This document shows, one piece after another, positions 43,681 to 55,149 of a stretch of DNA of 64,000 bases. Numbering within the stretch: position 1 is the first letter of the stretch; each line of letters begins with the position of its first letter. The stretch comes from Zizania palustris. Lineage: Eukaryota > Streptophyta > Magnoliopsida > Poales > Poaceae. The stretch is taken from contig JAAALK010000284.1 of assembly GCA_019279435.1 (NCBI GenBank), forward strand, positions 20,007,778 through 20,071,777, given 5' to 3'. Under the pieces are notes generated by a model that saw nothing but the letters and a program-made list of their open reading frames with translations, was not told the origin of the DNA and ran no database searches. Both the position numbers and the translations under genes were made by a program.

Positions 43681-45051
43681 AAGTTCATCATCTTCTTTAG
43701 GCTTGATGTCACCAATTGACATTTTCTTCATTGCCCTTATCAAGCCTTCATCACCTACATCATCCAAATTCTCGTGTCCCTCTTGGGACCCATTAGTCTC
43801 ATCAAATTGAACATCCGAGGTTTCTTCAACAATACCTTTGTTCTTGTTATACACTCGGTATGCCTTGCTATTTGATGCATATCTAAGAAGAAATCCTTCA
43901 TCACAACGACTTTCAAACTTGGTTAGTCTAACACCTTTTATATAAATATAGCATTTGCAACCAAAAACACGAAAGTAAGCAATATTGGGTTTTCGTCCAA
44001 TTAAGAGTTCATAAGGAGTCTTTTTCAAAAGACGATGCAAATAAAGACGATTAGAAGCATGGCAAGAAGTGTTTATAGCTTCCGCCCAAAAAGAGTCGGA
44101 GACACTATACTCATCAAGCATAGTTCTAGCCATCTCAATAAGGGTCCTATTCTTTCTTTCCACAACACCATTTTGTTGTGGTGAATAGGTGGCGGAAAGC
44201 TCATGCTTAATGCCGAGATCATCACAATAATCCTCAATATTTGTATTTTTAAACTCGGATCCATTGTCACTCCTTACTTTTACAATAGAAAAGTTGAATT
44301 CGTTTTGAGCCCGTTTTGCAAACTTTTTGAAAATCTCGGAGGTCTTAGCTTTGTCATGTAAAAAGAAGACCCAAGTAAATCTTGAGAAATCATCCACAAT
44401 AACAAGACAAAAACTATTTCCACCGATGCTTTTGTAAGTTGTTGGACCAAATAAATCAATATGCAAAAGCTCCAAAGGTCTAGAAGTAGACATGATGCTT
44501 TTGCTAGGATGAGAGCAAGCAACTTGCCTCCCCGCTTGACAAGCACTACAAAGTTTATCTTTTTTGAATTTTATATCTTTCAAACCAACAACCAAATCTC
44601 TTTTTGCAAGTTTGTTTAGTTGATTCATTCCCACATGAGCAAGCCTTCTATGCCAAAGCCAACCCAATGAAGTTTTTGCAACCAAACAAGTTTTCAAATT
44701 AGCTTCATTTGAAGAGAGATCCACCAAATAGAGATTTCCAAAACGAAAACCTTTGAAAACTAAGGAGTTATCATGGATACTTGTTACAAATACTTCTTGA
44801 GGATTAAATGTGCATGAAAGGCCTAAATCACATAGTTGAGCAATAGACAATAAGTTGAAATTCAATGACTCAACTAGTGAAACATTGGAAATGGAGAAAT
44901 CATTTGAGATAGCAATTTTACCTAGACCCATTACCTTTCCTTTACTATTGTCACCGAAGGTCACTCTTTCTTGATCCTTGGCACCAACTTCAAATGATGT
45001 GAACATCTTCCTATCACCGGTCATATGTTGAGTGCACCCACTATCAAGCAC
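43681..45051 (-). CDS. pol: Copia protease-integrase (partial, truncated by gap)
   Basis: The polyprotein matures the capsid and integrates the cDNA. A protease DSGCTQHM motif is at the N-terminus. Integrase follows: zinc-binding LWHRRLAHVGMNQL and CSACQAGRQ, then the catalytic core with D in VDDFSRFTW, D in VRSDNGSEF and E in QQNGVVERKNRT, so the DDE triad is intact. The frame stays open to the N run at residue ~457. It follows gag after a stop; the open frame extends upstream of this Met through VNYHTGGSHWVL. Reverse transcriptase should lie in the gap. Confidence 0.9.
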
Positions 45052-45093
45052 CCAATGTGATCCTCCGGTGTGGTAGTTTACCTACAAAAGAGA

Positions 45094-47139
45094 TCAAGCC
45101 TTTTTAGGTACCCAAATCCTTTTGGGTCCTTGTAGGTTAGTTATCAAGGCCTTTGGCACCCAAATAGATTTCTTCTTTTCTCCTAAAATAGGAGTGCCCA
45201 AAAACTTAGCATAAATAGAGCCATCATTAGCTCTCTTAAGCATGTAATGAGAATCAAATACATCATTTCTAGGAACATTGCTTATGTGGCATTCACCAAT
45301 TATGTGACCAAGTTTTCGACATTTATTGCAAAATTTTCCATTACATTTAACAAACCTTGGGGCTTGGTAGGAAGGCTTTTTGCCCTTCTTGGGAACAAAA
45401 CCAAGTCCCTCCTTGTTGAAAGAGCATCTTTGTTGGCTTAAAATTTCATCAAGGGTATTTTTCCCTTTGAAGCATCTTTCCAAACTCTTACTTAGTTTGG
45501 CAACTTGCTCCTTGAGCTCATGATTTTCAACAATTAACAATGAATTAGATGAAGATGATATATTTGTTGAACATGAAGCAATATCAAGAGTGGATGAGCA
45601 TGGCATAGCAAGTAAGTCATCACATGAGGTTGATATGCTAGTCTTTGTAGGAATGCAATTTTCAACATTTTGACATGCATCATCAAAAATATCACATGTG
45701 ACCCCTATATCTACTTTTGGCCTAATGAGTGTAGAGGCAATGAGTGCTTCGTGAGCTTCCTCAAGCTTCTCATGAGAGACCAAAAGCATCATATGAGAAG
45801 TTTTCAACTCCTCATATTTAGCCGTTAAGGACTCATGATCTTTCTTGAGAGCCTTAAATTTGACTCTCTCTTTGCCACTTAACTCATTTAGCTCCTCAAG
45901 CATTTGTGCAAGATCATCATAAGATAATTCATCATCACTATCATTTTGTTCACTAACACAAGTAGATGTTACCTTAGTACTTCCTTTTGCCATGAGACAA
46001 AAAGGTGAGTATAGTGATGAAGCTTTCGTGATTGCGATTCCCGCCATGTTCTTCTTTCTTGAGTTTGACTCACCACCGGAGTCGGAGCTTGAAGAAGAAT
46101 CGGAGCTATCTTCATTTGAATCCCATTCTCCCACAAATGCTTCATTTTTACCCTTTTTCTTGTTCAACTTCTTGAAGAGCCTTTTCTTCCCATTCTTTTC
46201 TTTGTTCTTCTTTTGAGATTTATCATCTTCGCTTTCTTGTTTGTTCGGGCATCTTGATGCAAAATGACCCTTCTCATTACACTCGAAACATCTTACATTC
46301 TTGAGGTTTCTTTTGGTTGACTTCTTGTCACCATTGTTCTTGAATGAGCTTGAAGAACTTCCTCTCTTTTTCATGAACCGGTTGAACTTTCTCACAAAGA
46401 GAGCCATTTCTTCATCCTCGGTATCGCCATCACAAGAGGTGTCTTCTTCTTCTTCACATTTCTTTTCCACCTTGGCCTTCAAGGCAATATTCTTCTTCTT
46501 GGATGAGGAGTGATCTTCGGCGCTTCCTTGAACTCTCTTGTTCTTGTAAATCTCATTTGTGTTGATAGTTCCCAAAAGTGTTGTTGGTGTCAAACTTGAC
46601 ATATCCGAGTTGATGAGGAAAGTCACCAACGTGTCATATTTCTCGGGCAAGGCTCTCAACATCTTTTGAGCAACTTCCAACTCCGTATACTTCACTCCAA
46701 CACCCTTGAGATCATTGACAATCACATTAAGTCTTGCATACATCTCATTGACACTTTCATTCGGTAACATGGTAAATGTTTCATAGTTGATCTTGAGGTA
46801 GTGTGACTTGGCATTCTTCACGCTTGTTGTTCCATCATGTATATCTTGAAGAGTGGTCCAAATGTCGTGTGCCGTTGAAATATTGCTTATCCTATTGAAC
46901 TCTTCGGCACACAAACAATTGAACAAAGCATTTGTAGCTTGAGCATCAAGTTGCATATCTTTCTTGTTTTGATATGTTAGATTCATCTTGTCTTCAACTT
47001 CAAAACCTAACTCAACAATACGCCAAATTTCAAAGCTCATGGCTTTGAGGTGAGCAGCCATACGAACTTTCCAAATAGAATAGTTAGTGCCATCAAAGTA
47101 AGGACCTTTGCCTACGTTGTGAACCACCTCGTCGGACAT
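45094..47139 (-). CDS. gag: Copia gag polyprotein, 681 aa, intact
   Basis: A structural capsid protein of the retrotransposon. The N-terminal UBN2-type gag domain includes FDGTNYSIWKVRM and SYLKINYE-like YLKINYETFTML (about residues 10-200). A CCHC zinc knuckle CFECNEKGHFASRC lies near residue 284. Lysine-rich and acidic serine stretches follow, then a coiled-coil segment and a second knuckle CNKCRKLGHIIGEC near 619. The end repeats WVPK (IWVPKALITN, IWVPKKA). No internal stop. The start ATG lies just downstream of the PBS. Confidence 0.92.
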   Translation of the reverse strand: MSDEVVHNVGKGPYFDGTNYSIWKVRMAAHLKAMSFEIWRIVELGFEVEDKMNLTYQNKKDMQLDAQATNALFNCLCAEEFNRISNISTAHDIWTTLQDIHDGTTSVKNAKSHYLKINYETFTMLPNESVNEMYARLNVIVNDLKGVGVKYTELEVAQKMLRALPEKYDTLVTFLINSDMSSLTPTTLLGTINTNEIYKNKRVQGSAEDHSSSKKKNIALKAKVEKKCEEEEDTSCDGDTEDEEMALFVRKFNRFMKKRGSSSSSFKNNGDKKSTKRNLKNVRCFECNEKGHFASRCPNKQESEDDKSQKKNKEKNGKKRLFKKLNKKKGKNEAFVGEWDSNEDSSDSSSSSDSGGESNSRKKNMAGIAITKASSLYSPFCLMAKGSTKVTSTCVSEQNDSDDELSYDDLAQMLEELNELSGKERVKFKALKKDHESLTAKYEELKTSHMMLLVSHEKLEEAHEALIASTLIRPKVDIGVTCDIFDDACQNVENCIPTKTSISTSCDDLLAMPCSSTLDIASCSTNISSSSNSLLIVENHELKEQVAKLSKSLERCFKGKNTLDEILSQQRCSFNKEGLGFVPKKGKKPSYQAPRFVKCNGKFCNKCRKLGHIIGECHISNVPRNDVFDSHYMLKRANDGSIYAKFLGTPILGEKKKSIWVPKALITNLQGPKRIWVPKKA

Positions 47140-47177
47140 CTTCTCTCTAAGCGGTAAAGCCTAACTTGAGAGACCAA

Positions 47178-47189
47178 GCTCTGATACCA
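47178..47189 (-). other. Primer-binding site
   Basis: TGGTATCAGAGC on the minus strand is complementary to initiator Met-tRNA and lies two bases from the LTR end, as is typical for plant Copia. Confidence 0.93.
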
Positions 47190-47191
47190 CT

Positions 47192-48604
47192 TGTAGGATC
47201 GATGTACCGACTAGAGGGGGGGTGAATAGGCGGTTTTTAAAACTAATTCGATTTCAGTTAAACAATGATCAAGGTCCTAAGACAATGGTAGCAAACTGCT
47301 AGAACAAGTATATTACTCTAGAAAAGTAAGCTAGCACAAATAAACTTGCTCGAAGATAAAAGGGACAAGAGACAACCGAATTTTATCCCGAGGTTCGGAA
47401 ATTTGCCAATTTCCTACGTCCTCGTTGAGGCGAGTTTCACTTGACCGCTCTCTTCACCAAGCCTCGGATTTCTCAAAGAGAAATTAGCTTGAAGATGAGC
47501 CGGCACCGGAAGTGCAACTCTCGGGCCTCGATCACTAGTGGTAGCTCTTCTCCACTCCGGATAGGCGAGCTCCAACCTTCACAACCTCCCGGGTCTCCTC
47601 CACAACCTTCTAGGAGAGATCACCGGTTCCTTCTCCAAGCCATCTAGGAGATGGCAATCTCCAAGAGTAACAAGCTGCAATCAAAGCTAGGAGAAGAGGA
47701 TCAAGTGCCAAAATGCCAATGCAATGCAATTCACTCAATCACTTGATCACTCCTTTTCTTTCCCAACCTCACTAGTGCTCAAATTAGTGCTCAATGGTGG
47801 GAGAGACTCTCTTATGCTCAAGTATGCTCAAATGAATGCCAAAAGTCTAGCAAAGGAGCTGTAGCAAGGGTTTATATAGCCACACACCCAAAAACTAGCC
47901 GTTACACAAGCTAGGTGGCTCTCTGCGCATTGTCGGTCTGACCGTCCATCTTGGGCCAGTCTGACCGACCACAACTGCAACGGCTAGAAAACTAGCCGTT
48001 TACTGATGTGACAGGACGCCTCGGTCTGACCGGCCATGCTGGCCCGGTCAGACCGGCCCTACCCGGTCTGACCGGCCATCGGCTCGGTCGGACCGATAGT
48101 GCTCCCGTCGGCTCTGTAAACCAGCAGTTTTCTGCCCTGCGCAACCCGGTCGGACCGGCCTCCTGGCCGGTCGGACCGCCCAACTCCAGCCGGTCTGACC
48201 GGACCCACATGGTCGGTCAGACCGCTAGGGTCAGACAACTCCAACAAAATGCTGCAATAGTTTTTCAAGGAATTTGCCAAAATAGCAACTTTTGCAACAA
48301 ACACACATGATCAAAAGATACTATATGCAATGCAAATTGGCACTTGAAAAACAACTCATAACCAAGATGCAACCCCTCTTTATAGTACGGCAAAAACAAA
48401 ATTTAAACCTAGCCTAATTGATCGCTTCAAACACCTCGATCAATTTCTAGATTGCTTCAAACCTTTTGCCGTAACCTTTAAACGTCCAGATCTTCGGGTT
48501 TCCATCTTGTGCTCCATTTGCGCGGGACCTACTCATTTCCTTCATACTTAAGAAAAATATTAGTCCATAAAACGCATGTTTATCATTAATTACCAAAACT
48601 CACA
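47192..48604 (-). repeat. 5' LTR of the SIRE/Opie-type element
   Basis: About 1413 bp. On the minus strand it starts TGTGAGTTTTGGTAATTAAT and ends GATCCTACA. A TATA box GGCTATATAAACC lies at about 47884-47872, so U3 is 48604 to about 47885. A palindromic array lies just upstream of the TATA box. Confidence 0.85.
47930..48235. repeat. Array of GGTCNGACCGG palindromes in LTR U3
   Basis: About ten copies of CGGTCTGACCGG, CGGTCGGACCGG or close variants occur in 300 bases, in both orientations because the word is palindromic. The array sits just upstream of the LTR TATA box on the transcribed strand. Confidence 0.85.
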
Positions 48605-48609
48605 TAGGG

Positions 48610-50283
48610 CCTAGATCTTCAGAGGCTTTGTCAGTTTCAGCGCAAAACTGACAACCGTTGATTCTGTATCCGACTGTCCAGAAGAGAAGCCGTAGTTGCT
48701 ACGAAAACTTAGCTTCCGGATAAGTCATCTGTAACTCTAGGCCCACAGTCAGTCAGTCGTGTCTGTAAAAATTCCTAAGGGCAGTAGAGTCTTTTCCTTT
48801 ATTTTTGAGTCTGTAAAAACCCTAAGGGGCTGGTAGAATATTCCTAGTGTTGGGCTGCCTATAAATAGGACCCCAATCCCTAGGGTTTGGACTATCCCTT
48901 TGTGCTGAAATCAAATCCACTCTATTGGGTCACTTTTTGTCTCTTGCTTTGTCTCTCTCCTCTTTACTCCTGTTTGCGCCGCCAGGAAGATTTACTCTTG
49001 TTGTTGTTCTGCATTTATTGTTCAGTGAAGTTTCTAGTCACAAACCGTGTGCAGCAACATCTGAGTTTTTATTTGCTTCATTTCTCTTTCACAGCAACTG
49101 TTTCCTTTGATTTTGAGGCTTCGGAAGCTTCTCTGCTGCTTGTGTTCTTCGTGAGTAGTAGTACTAGTTCTTGCTGTTGCAAGTAGTACTACTACTGTTG
49201 CTACAGCTCACTGTGGCAGCTTTTCACCTTCTCTGCACTGCTTTTTGATCGAAGCTGACAGGTTCCAGAACCTTTTCAGGCTGTTTCTGGCGAAGCTACC
49301 TTCACTGTTCGAAGCCCCCTCAGCTCCGTGAGGCAGGCTTCGATCTAACATCTTCAAAGCCTTCGCTCAAACTGCGAACTTCGGTTTTTGGGTCTGAGTT
49401 GCTAGCTTCGATGTTCTTTCAGAATGGACAGCATCGCATACTTCGAACAAACATACTCCGAATCTAGCTGTTCGAAGAGCACACTTCAATAGGCTTCGAA
49501 GTTGGGTTCGAAGCTTGTCTTTTCTGATAGACTTCGTTTTGATTTCCTGTGGCGTGTCAACCTTCGGTTCTCCTTCCGAAGCTTTCCCTGTTCGAAGATA
49601 GAGTGTAGGCTTCGGACTTGTTTTTCTGTCATGTGACAGACTTCGCTTCTTTGTTCGAAGGTTGTCCTTTTGTGTGTTGTGTTCGAAGCTTTCAGTTCGA
49701 AGGTTTTGCTTCGAATCTTTCGGTTCAAAGTTTTGATCGAAGTTTTGTCTTCGAAGTGCACACTTCGAAGCAGGCTCCGACTCTGTTATTTTGCTCCGAA
49801 GCTCTTTGTTCGAAGTCGTGTTCGAAGCCTTGGCTTCGAAGTACATACTTCGAACCAGGCTCCGGCATTATCATACTTCGCTCCGAAGTACACTTCGAAC
49901 CGTGACACCTTCGGCATCTCGGACAGACTCCGTCACCAACCTCCGAAGCAGACCTCAACGTGCGAAGGGGGCTTTGCCAAGTTCCGAACAGGAGACAAAT
50001 TTGGACAGTAACTTCTCTTTTCATCTTACACATACTTAGATCATTTCTTTGAGAAGTTTAGGCCTGTTACAACTTGTTCATCTACCTAGTTGCACCACTT
50101 TAGTTTTACACGGTTTATCATCAATTGCCTCTAGGTTAGAAACCTTTAGACTTAGGCCTTCTGTTTATTTTCTGCTGCATAGTCTGTTGAGGTGCGTTGG
50201 GTATTGGGAGCAGGCCATTGATTCGAAAGAATTTTTAAGGCGCCCATTCACCCCCCCCCTCTGGTCGCTACTTTCGGTCCTAC
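48610..50283 (+). repeat. TTCGAA-rich LTR, left end uncertain
   Basis: A plus-strand LTR with a CCTATAAATAGG TATA box at about 48859. Its end is CATTCACCCCCCCCTCTGG then GGTCCTACA at 50283. Between 49340 and 49960 the words TTCGAAG and CTTCGAA occur dozens of times. The left end may start near 48628 (TGTCAGTTTC) or have been cut by the adjacent Copia insertion. No PBS of the usual type follows. Confidence 0.6.
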
Positions 50284-51224
50284 ACCGCCTTCCCATCATG
50301 AAGCTCAAGCCCGCATCCGCCGACCACTTTGCCCCGAAGAGATCGCAAGAAGAAGAAGTGGCGAAAAACTGAAATGTGGATCGATCCCTAGAAAAGACTC
50401 GCAAAACTCGACAAAAATAGCAAGATGAAGAATGGAGTTGGGATTCAGATTGTATAGAGAAATGTCATAATGATGAAGAATGCCACGAAGGAAGGGATGC
50501 GCTGGCAATCCGATGCCACGAAGAAAGGAGTTGAAGACCACGATCTCGTGGGTATATAGGGATGGAAATGTCTTGCCCTGATCCTCCAGCGCCTACACCG
50601 CTTCTTCTCCCATGGAAGAGATGCGAAACTTTTCTAGGTGATCCACTGGCTTCCAAGGAGTGCTTGCCGCCATTGGAGTCCTGGATGCCCTTGCCAAAGG
50701 TTTCAAACTGAACAACTATCGGCCTTTGTGATAGCAAACCGCGCAGTTGTAGTGCTGGAAACTTTTGCGAGGCGCCAGGAGAACAGAAGATGAAGCAAAA
50801 GATGGAGTACTACTTCAAAGTGCATCGGGGAAAGTTACTTATGACTTTCCTCTCAGTGGTTCCCCGTCCCGAAGCGTCGTGACTGCCAAAGGGATCTCTC
50901 GGAAGGTCCTGATCTGTGCTCTAGAAGACGAAGCAAGCAAAAAGCAAGTGAAGTGACACCACCAACTACCATATCCCCGCGTGGTAACTTCTACCCACAA
51001 GAAGCCGCACAGTTTCGAAATCAACTACTCCAACGGTAAACTTCCCCAAAAAAGATGATTTGAGACTGAAGTTCATTCTCTGAAGGAACTTCAGCCTCGG
51101 GGGCTGCACTCGGTAGGTGTACCTGGGCGGGGCACCAATCGAAGGCATGGCTACATCAAGGGTACTTGGATCTCTTCCCACAAGCTTCGAGCACGACGCA
51201 CGCCGACAAGAGCTCAGGGGCTTC
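50284..51224 (+). mobile_element. 3' internal fragment of a Gypsy-type element
   Basis: No recognisable protein domain remains. A short open frame (50765-50956) includes GVLLQSASGKVTYDFPL. The last bases, GCTCAGGGGCTTC, act as the polypurine tract before the 3' LTR. Confidence 0.55.
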
Positions 51225-53354
51225 TGTTGGGGATATGATCCAAGGTACCCCACCGAGTGGTTTCACTCGGATTGTTGACTGCTGGCTAGGCCAGCCTATG
51301 AAGGACTTCCCGACCGCTAGGCTTTCCACTCGGGAGCAAATGTGCCTGAGTGGTGAGATGCCAAGTTGAAATGTGCCTTGGTTTCAAGTCTGTGATGAGT
51401 GATTGACAAGTTGCCTTTTGGGTGAAGGGGTCCCTCCGAAGGGGTTCGGAGGTGTTTTCCGAAGGGTGTGGATTTAGCTGGCTGTGACTATGCAGCGGAG
51501 TGTGTTTGTCGGAGGGGTCCGATAGAGCACGATGACTTGGTGGTACCGAAGGGCTCGATACTTTGGGTTGTACACCGGAATGTGTACCAAAGGTTGTTTA
51601 CCGGAGAGGTCTCCGGGGTATTGGAAACACTTGTCTGTTTGTCGGTGGTGCGTAGGTCACTTCAGAGGTGGCGGATGGTTCACAGCGAGTGAACCTGGGT
51701 CAAGCGAGAGGCTTGATGACAGGCGAGCGGGGAACTCGGTCACAAAGGCTGCGTGGGGTCGAGGTCGGTCCTCAGGTCAAGGTGAGCCAGGTGAAGGCAG
51801 AAAGTGCGGATGGTGGCTCCGGCTGAAGGTACCCCAAGGTGAAGTCCTCAAAGGCGAGACATTTCAAAGTATGCTCCGAAAGGAGTGACTTTAGAGTATG
51901 GTGGACGAAGTCCTCAACATTGAGGCAAGGCGTTCGAAGTGTGCTCCGGATGGAGCCACTCGAAGGGACACCTGACGAAGGTCTCGAAAATCAAGGTGCA
52001 TCGAAGGCATGGTCCGGATAAGGATCTTCGTAGAAGGGTGCTCGGGGCTGAGACACTACGAAGGGGTGCTTATGGATATGCTTCATGCGGAGGCCTTGAA
52101 CAGAGGAACTTCGGAAGGTGGCCAAGGTACTCCAAAGGTGGGGCTTCGGAGTGTGGCTGACTCGAGGTACTTCGACCATGCATGGCTTTAGTACAAGGAT
52201 TGACGGAGTTCGAGCTAGGAGTAGCTACGAATCCATGGTGGTCCACTCCGGAGGTGATGGTGCGAAGGCTCAAGAGCTTTGACGGCTTCAGCTCAAAACC
52301 GCCATTGTATCGAAGGCTGACATCAGTGAAGCGAAGGCCTACGGGTTCAATCTTGTCACCGAAGCTACTACACACCTCGTGTGCGAAGGGGGCTTCAGAA
52401 GACTCCAAATGTGCAAAGGCTAATCGTGTCTGCTCTGCAAAAGCTGATGTTGTCTCCTCTGCGAAGCTGACAAAAGAAGCCTCCAGAAAAGTAGACTACC
52501 ATCTGTACCCCCTTGTCTTGCTGAGACAAAAACAGTGTAAACCCTAGGGGTAGAGTAGTCTATTCACAGGGCTGAATAGTGTCTATAAATAGAGAAGGCT
52601 GGCTAGGTCTAGGCAACACTTTGAGCATCCATTTCTAGAACTCTAAGCTAGCCGCCACACCCATGTACTTAGTCATGTGAGTCTTTTTGTGTTCCCTGTT
52701 TATGGAATGAAATCTACATTCTGTTCTTCATATGTTGCTTGAACTTGTATCTCTGTTTTTGCACAACCTGTGCTGTTTTCTCTGAGTTACACTTTGTTCT
52801 GGTCTCACCTGAGTTTGTACACTAGATCTTTTCTAAATAAGGATATTATTGTTTTGTGCATGCGAAGTGTGTGTTCGCTTTGTGTAAACTGAGATAACCC
52901 CTCTCTGATTACTAGCGAAACACTTAGTAGAGTTGTGGTCGAGGCCTGTTTTCTTCCCCGAGCGAAGTCAGTTCCGTCTGCCTGTATGCCTTCGGTATAC
53001 GAAGCCTAGTACGAGTTGCTAGTGCAGGGTATATATTCGAAGTCCTCAGAGTGAAACCTTCTTCTGTGAAGTGCGTAGTGCGAAGCCTGCTCGAAGGCAG
53101 TGTGCAGAGCCTGTACTATCCTAGCAGAGTTGTGTTTTTAAACCTATGAGTGTGAGCGAAGTCTTCTTGACTTCGAATTTTTGCTCTTTGCGAAGCCTAA
53201 TTTCGGAGCCATAAAATACCTTCGAATCAGACCTCCGAAGGATGTGTTCCAAGCCTGTTCCGCATGAGACTGATTTAAAACAGAAGGCTAGTTTTTGCTA
53301 GAAATCTTAAAAGCTCCCATTCACCCCCCTCTGGTCTCCCTTTTCAGTCCAACA
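51225..53354 (+). repeat. 3' LTR (about 2.1 kb) of the Gypsy-type element, TTCGAA-rich
   Basis: Starts TGTTGGGGATATGATCC and ends TTTTCAGTCCAACA. It carries a TCTATAAATAGAG TATA box at about 52583 and a CATTCACCCCCCTCTGG block near its end, like the LTR at 48610-50283. Degenerate repeats of GAAGTCCTC- and GTGCTCCGGA-type words occupy 51840-52180. Confidence 0.7.
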
Positions 53355-54000
53355 ACATTACTGATGGGGAAACAATATTGCCCATCACTAAATATTATTT
53401 TTTGAAAGTACTACTTTGGTCTCATTACTGCTGGCAGTTAGTGGAGGTAAGTAGCTGGCATTATAATTGTTATTAAAACCCTTTAAATGCACTGGTTGCT
53501 TGCATTTGGACTTCAAAACATCATATTTTTGCTCTTACTATTCTTGCCTTCTTTCTTCTTTACCATGGGGGTTTGTGGTGGATGTTGTCTGGCTCGATGC
53601 ATCCACAAGCATGTGGAAGTGTCGGACTAGGCTTCATTCCTCACAAAATATGGCATGGCTTCGTTTACTAGAAGCACAATACTTGTTTGGTGGCATTAGT
53701 AATACTAGTATCACAAACACTTTTGTGGTCACTTTTATATGTGACTGCACAAGTGTTGTGCTCTCTTTGATCATCAGTGACGGGTGGTAACTACGACCCA
53801 TAACTGATAACCCCAATAGTGATGGATGATAGTTACCACCTATCACTTATGACTCCCCGCAGTGATGAGTGATAGTTACCACCCGTCGCTGATGACTCCC
53901 CACAGTGACAGGTGATAGTTACCACATGTCACTGATGACTCCCGCTTATAAATTGGCGGGCCCCAAAGTGAACTAGTATGCTTTCAATCTTGCAACCCTA
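53355..54000. mobile_element. CACTA-like transposon end (tentative)
   Basis: AT-balanced DNA leads into an array of palindromic repeats (53775-53945). Such arrays mark the subterminal regions of CACTA elements in grasses. No CACTA terminal motif could be fixed with certainty, so the boundaries are open. Confidence 0.4.
53775..53945. repeat. Four palindromic repeats of about 45 bp
   Basis: Each unit resembles CAGTGACRGGTGATAGTTAC followed by its near mirror CACCCGTCACTGATGACTCC. Copies start near 53775, 53815, 53860 and 53905. Each can fold into a short hairpin. Confidence 0.8.
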
Positions 54001-54260
54001 ACCCTAGCGCCTCGATTGTCGTCATTGTCACTTTCATGCTCCTCGCCGCCCCACCATTCTCCGTTCCGTCCCGGCCTTCCGTTCCGTCGTGTGTGGCCGT
54101 CTGTTACATCCCACGTGGTCTCTGTCTCACCGTCCATTCCATCGCGTGTGGCCTTCGCTCCGCTGTCCATTCCAACGCTCGTGGATGACCCTACTCGCCG
54201 CACACCACCTCAGTTGTATCCTTCTCCTCCAAAGGTCCTCATTTTCATGCTCAATATTTT

Positions 54261-54565
54261 CTCAATGAAGATAATGCTATTAATTTGTGCAATATGAGGA
54301 TGTGTGTGACAATTTAGTTTAATTTTGTTGTTTTTACAAATTTATTCATGCAATGCAATGCTCTCTCATTAATTTATGCTTTATGATGCTTTTTTCATTT
54401 TTGTGCTTAATATTTGCTCTATGATGGTTAATTACTTTGCTCAATAAAGATAATGCTATTAATTTGTGCATTTTGAGGATGTGTGTGACAATTTATTCAC
54501 GCAATGCAATGCTCTCTCATTAATTTGTGCTTTATGATGTGTTGTTCATTTTTGTGCTCAATATT
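54261..54565. repeat. Tandem repeat of about 179 bp, two copies
   Basis: CTCAATRAAGATAATGCTAT begins units at 54261 and 54440. Both continue through GAGGATGTGTGTGACAATTT and GCAATGCAATGCTCTCTCAT. The second copy is shorter. No coding content. Confidence 0.8.
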
Positions 54566-54986
54566 ATTAGTTGTCACACATACCTATGATTTAAATTGTA
54601 GCCTAGTGGCGAGGAGGCCATTAGGTTGGCAACCTGACATCTGAGAGCAATAATGTTCAACTAAATTTTATGATATTTGTTATATTTGTTTTTATTTCAA
54701 TTATAACATTGTGCCCATTACATTATTTGTATTTCACTTTATAATCTAATGATATTTGTTATATTTTTTATTTCAGTTGGTTTTTCAAGAGTCTCTTGTT
54801 TCATACATTGTTCTAATAAATTTTGAAAAATAAGTTAGAGTCGGGTAACCGATTACGTCGTCTCTCGTTCGAGAGTGTTGGTTTATAAATATGACCAGGC
54901 AACATATTTATATGAAGATGCTCTCGAATTGGCTACGCTTGGACAGTCTGGGGATATGCGGCTCGCGTAGCTAGACCACATGGTCC

Positions 54987-55122
54987 CGTACGGTTCTAGA
55001 GAGAGTTTCGGTAGTATCTCCCTATTGTTCTCCAGATACACAACCCTCACGACCCTGAGTCGAGATGTGTATTTGGAGAATGGTGGGGAGATGTTGTCGA
55101 AATTCTTTCTAGAACCGTGCGG
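54987..55122. repeat. Long imperfect inverted repeat (hairpin)
   Basis: The left arm (about 54987-55041) CGTACGGTTCTAGAGAGAGT... pairs with the right arm (about 55066-55122) ...CTTTCTAGAACCGTGCGG. The arms are about 55 bases with scattered mismatches, and the loop is about 24 bases. Flanks AGCTACGC and GCGTAGCT extend the symmetry. Confidence 0.75.
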
Positions 55123-55149
55123 AACTATTAGGGAATAGGGGAGCTACGC

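Larger units (their letters stand above)
43681..48604 (-). mobile_element. SIRE/Opie-type Copia retrotransposon, 3' half lost in the gap
   Basis: Minus-strand order: 5' LTR (48604-47192), PBS TGGTATCAGAGC (47189-47178), gag (47139-45094), then protease-integrase entering the N gap at 43681. The long gag, two zinc knuckles and WVPK-rich end fit the SIRE/Maximus lineage (Opie, Ji in maize). Gag and pol are open throughout, so insertion is probably recent. The TAGGG at 48605-48609 should be the target duplication, but the other copy is unseen. Confidence 0.9.

Noticed and set aside
42630..43719. Open frames of 350-800 codons across the N run
   Set aside because: N translates as X without stops, so the frames are artefacts; only the Copia part right of 43681 is real.
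53775..53945. CRISPR-like or rRNA-spacer array
   Set aside because: Units are contiguous palindromes with no unique spacers and no linked genes.
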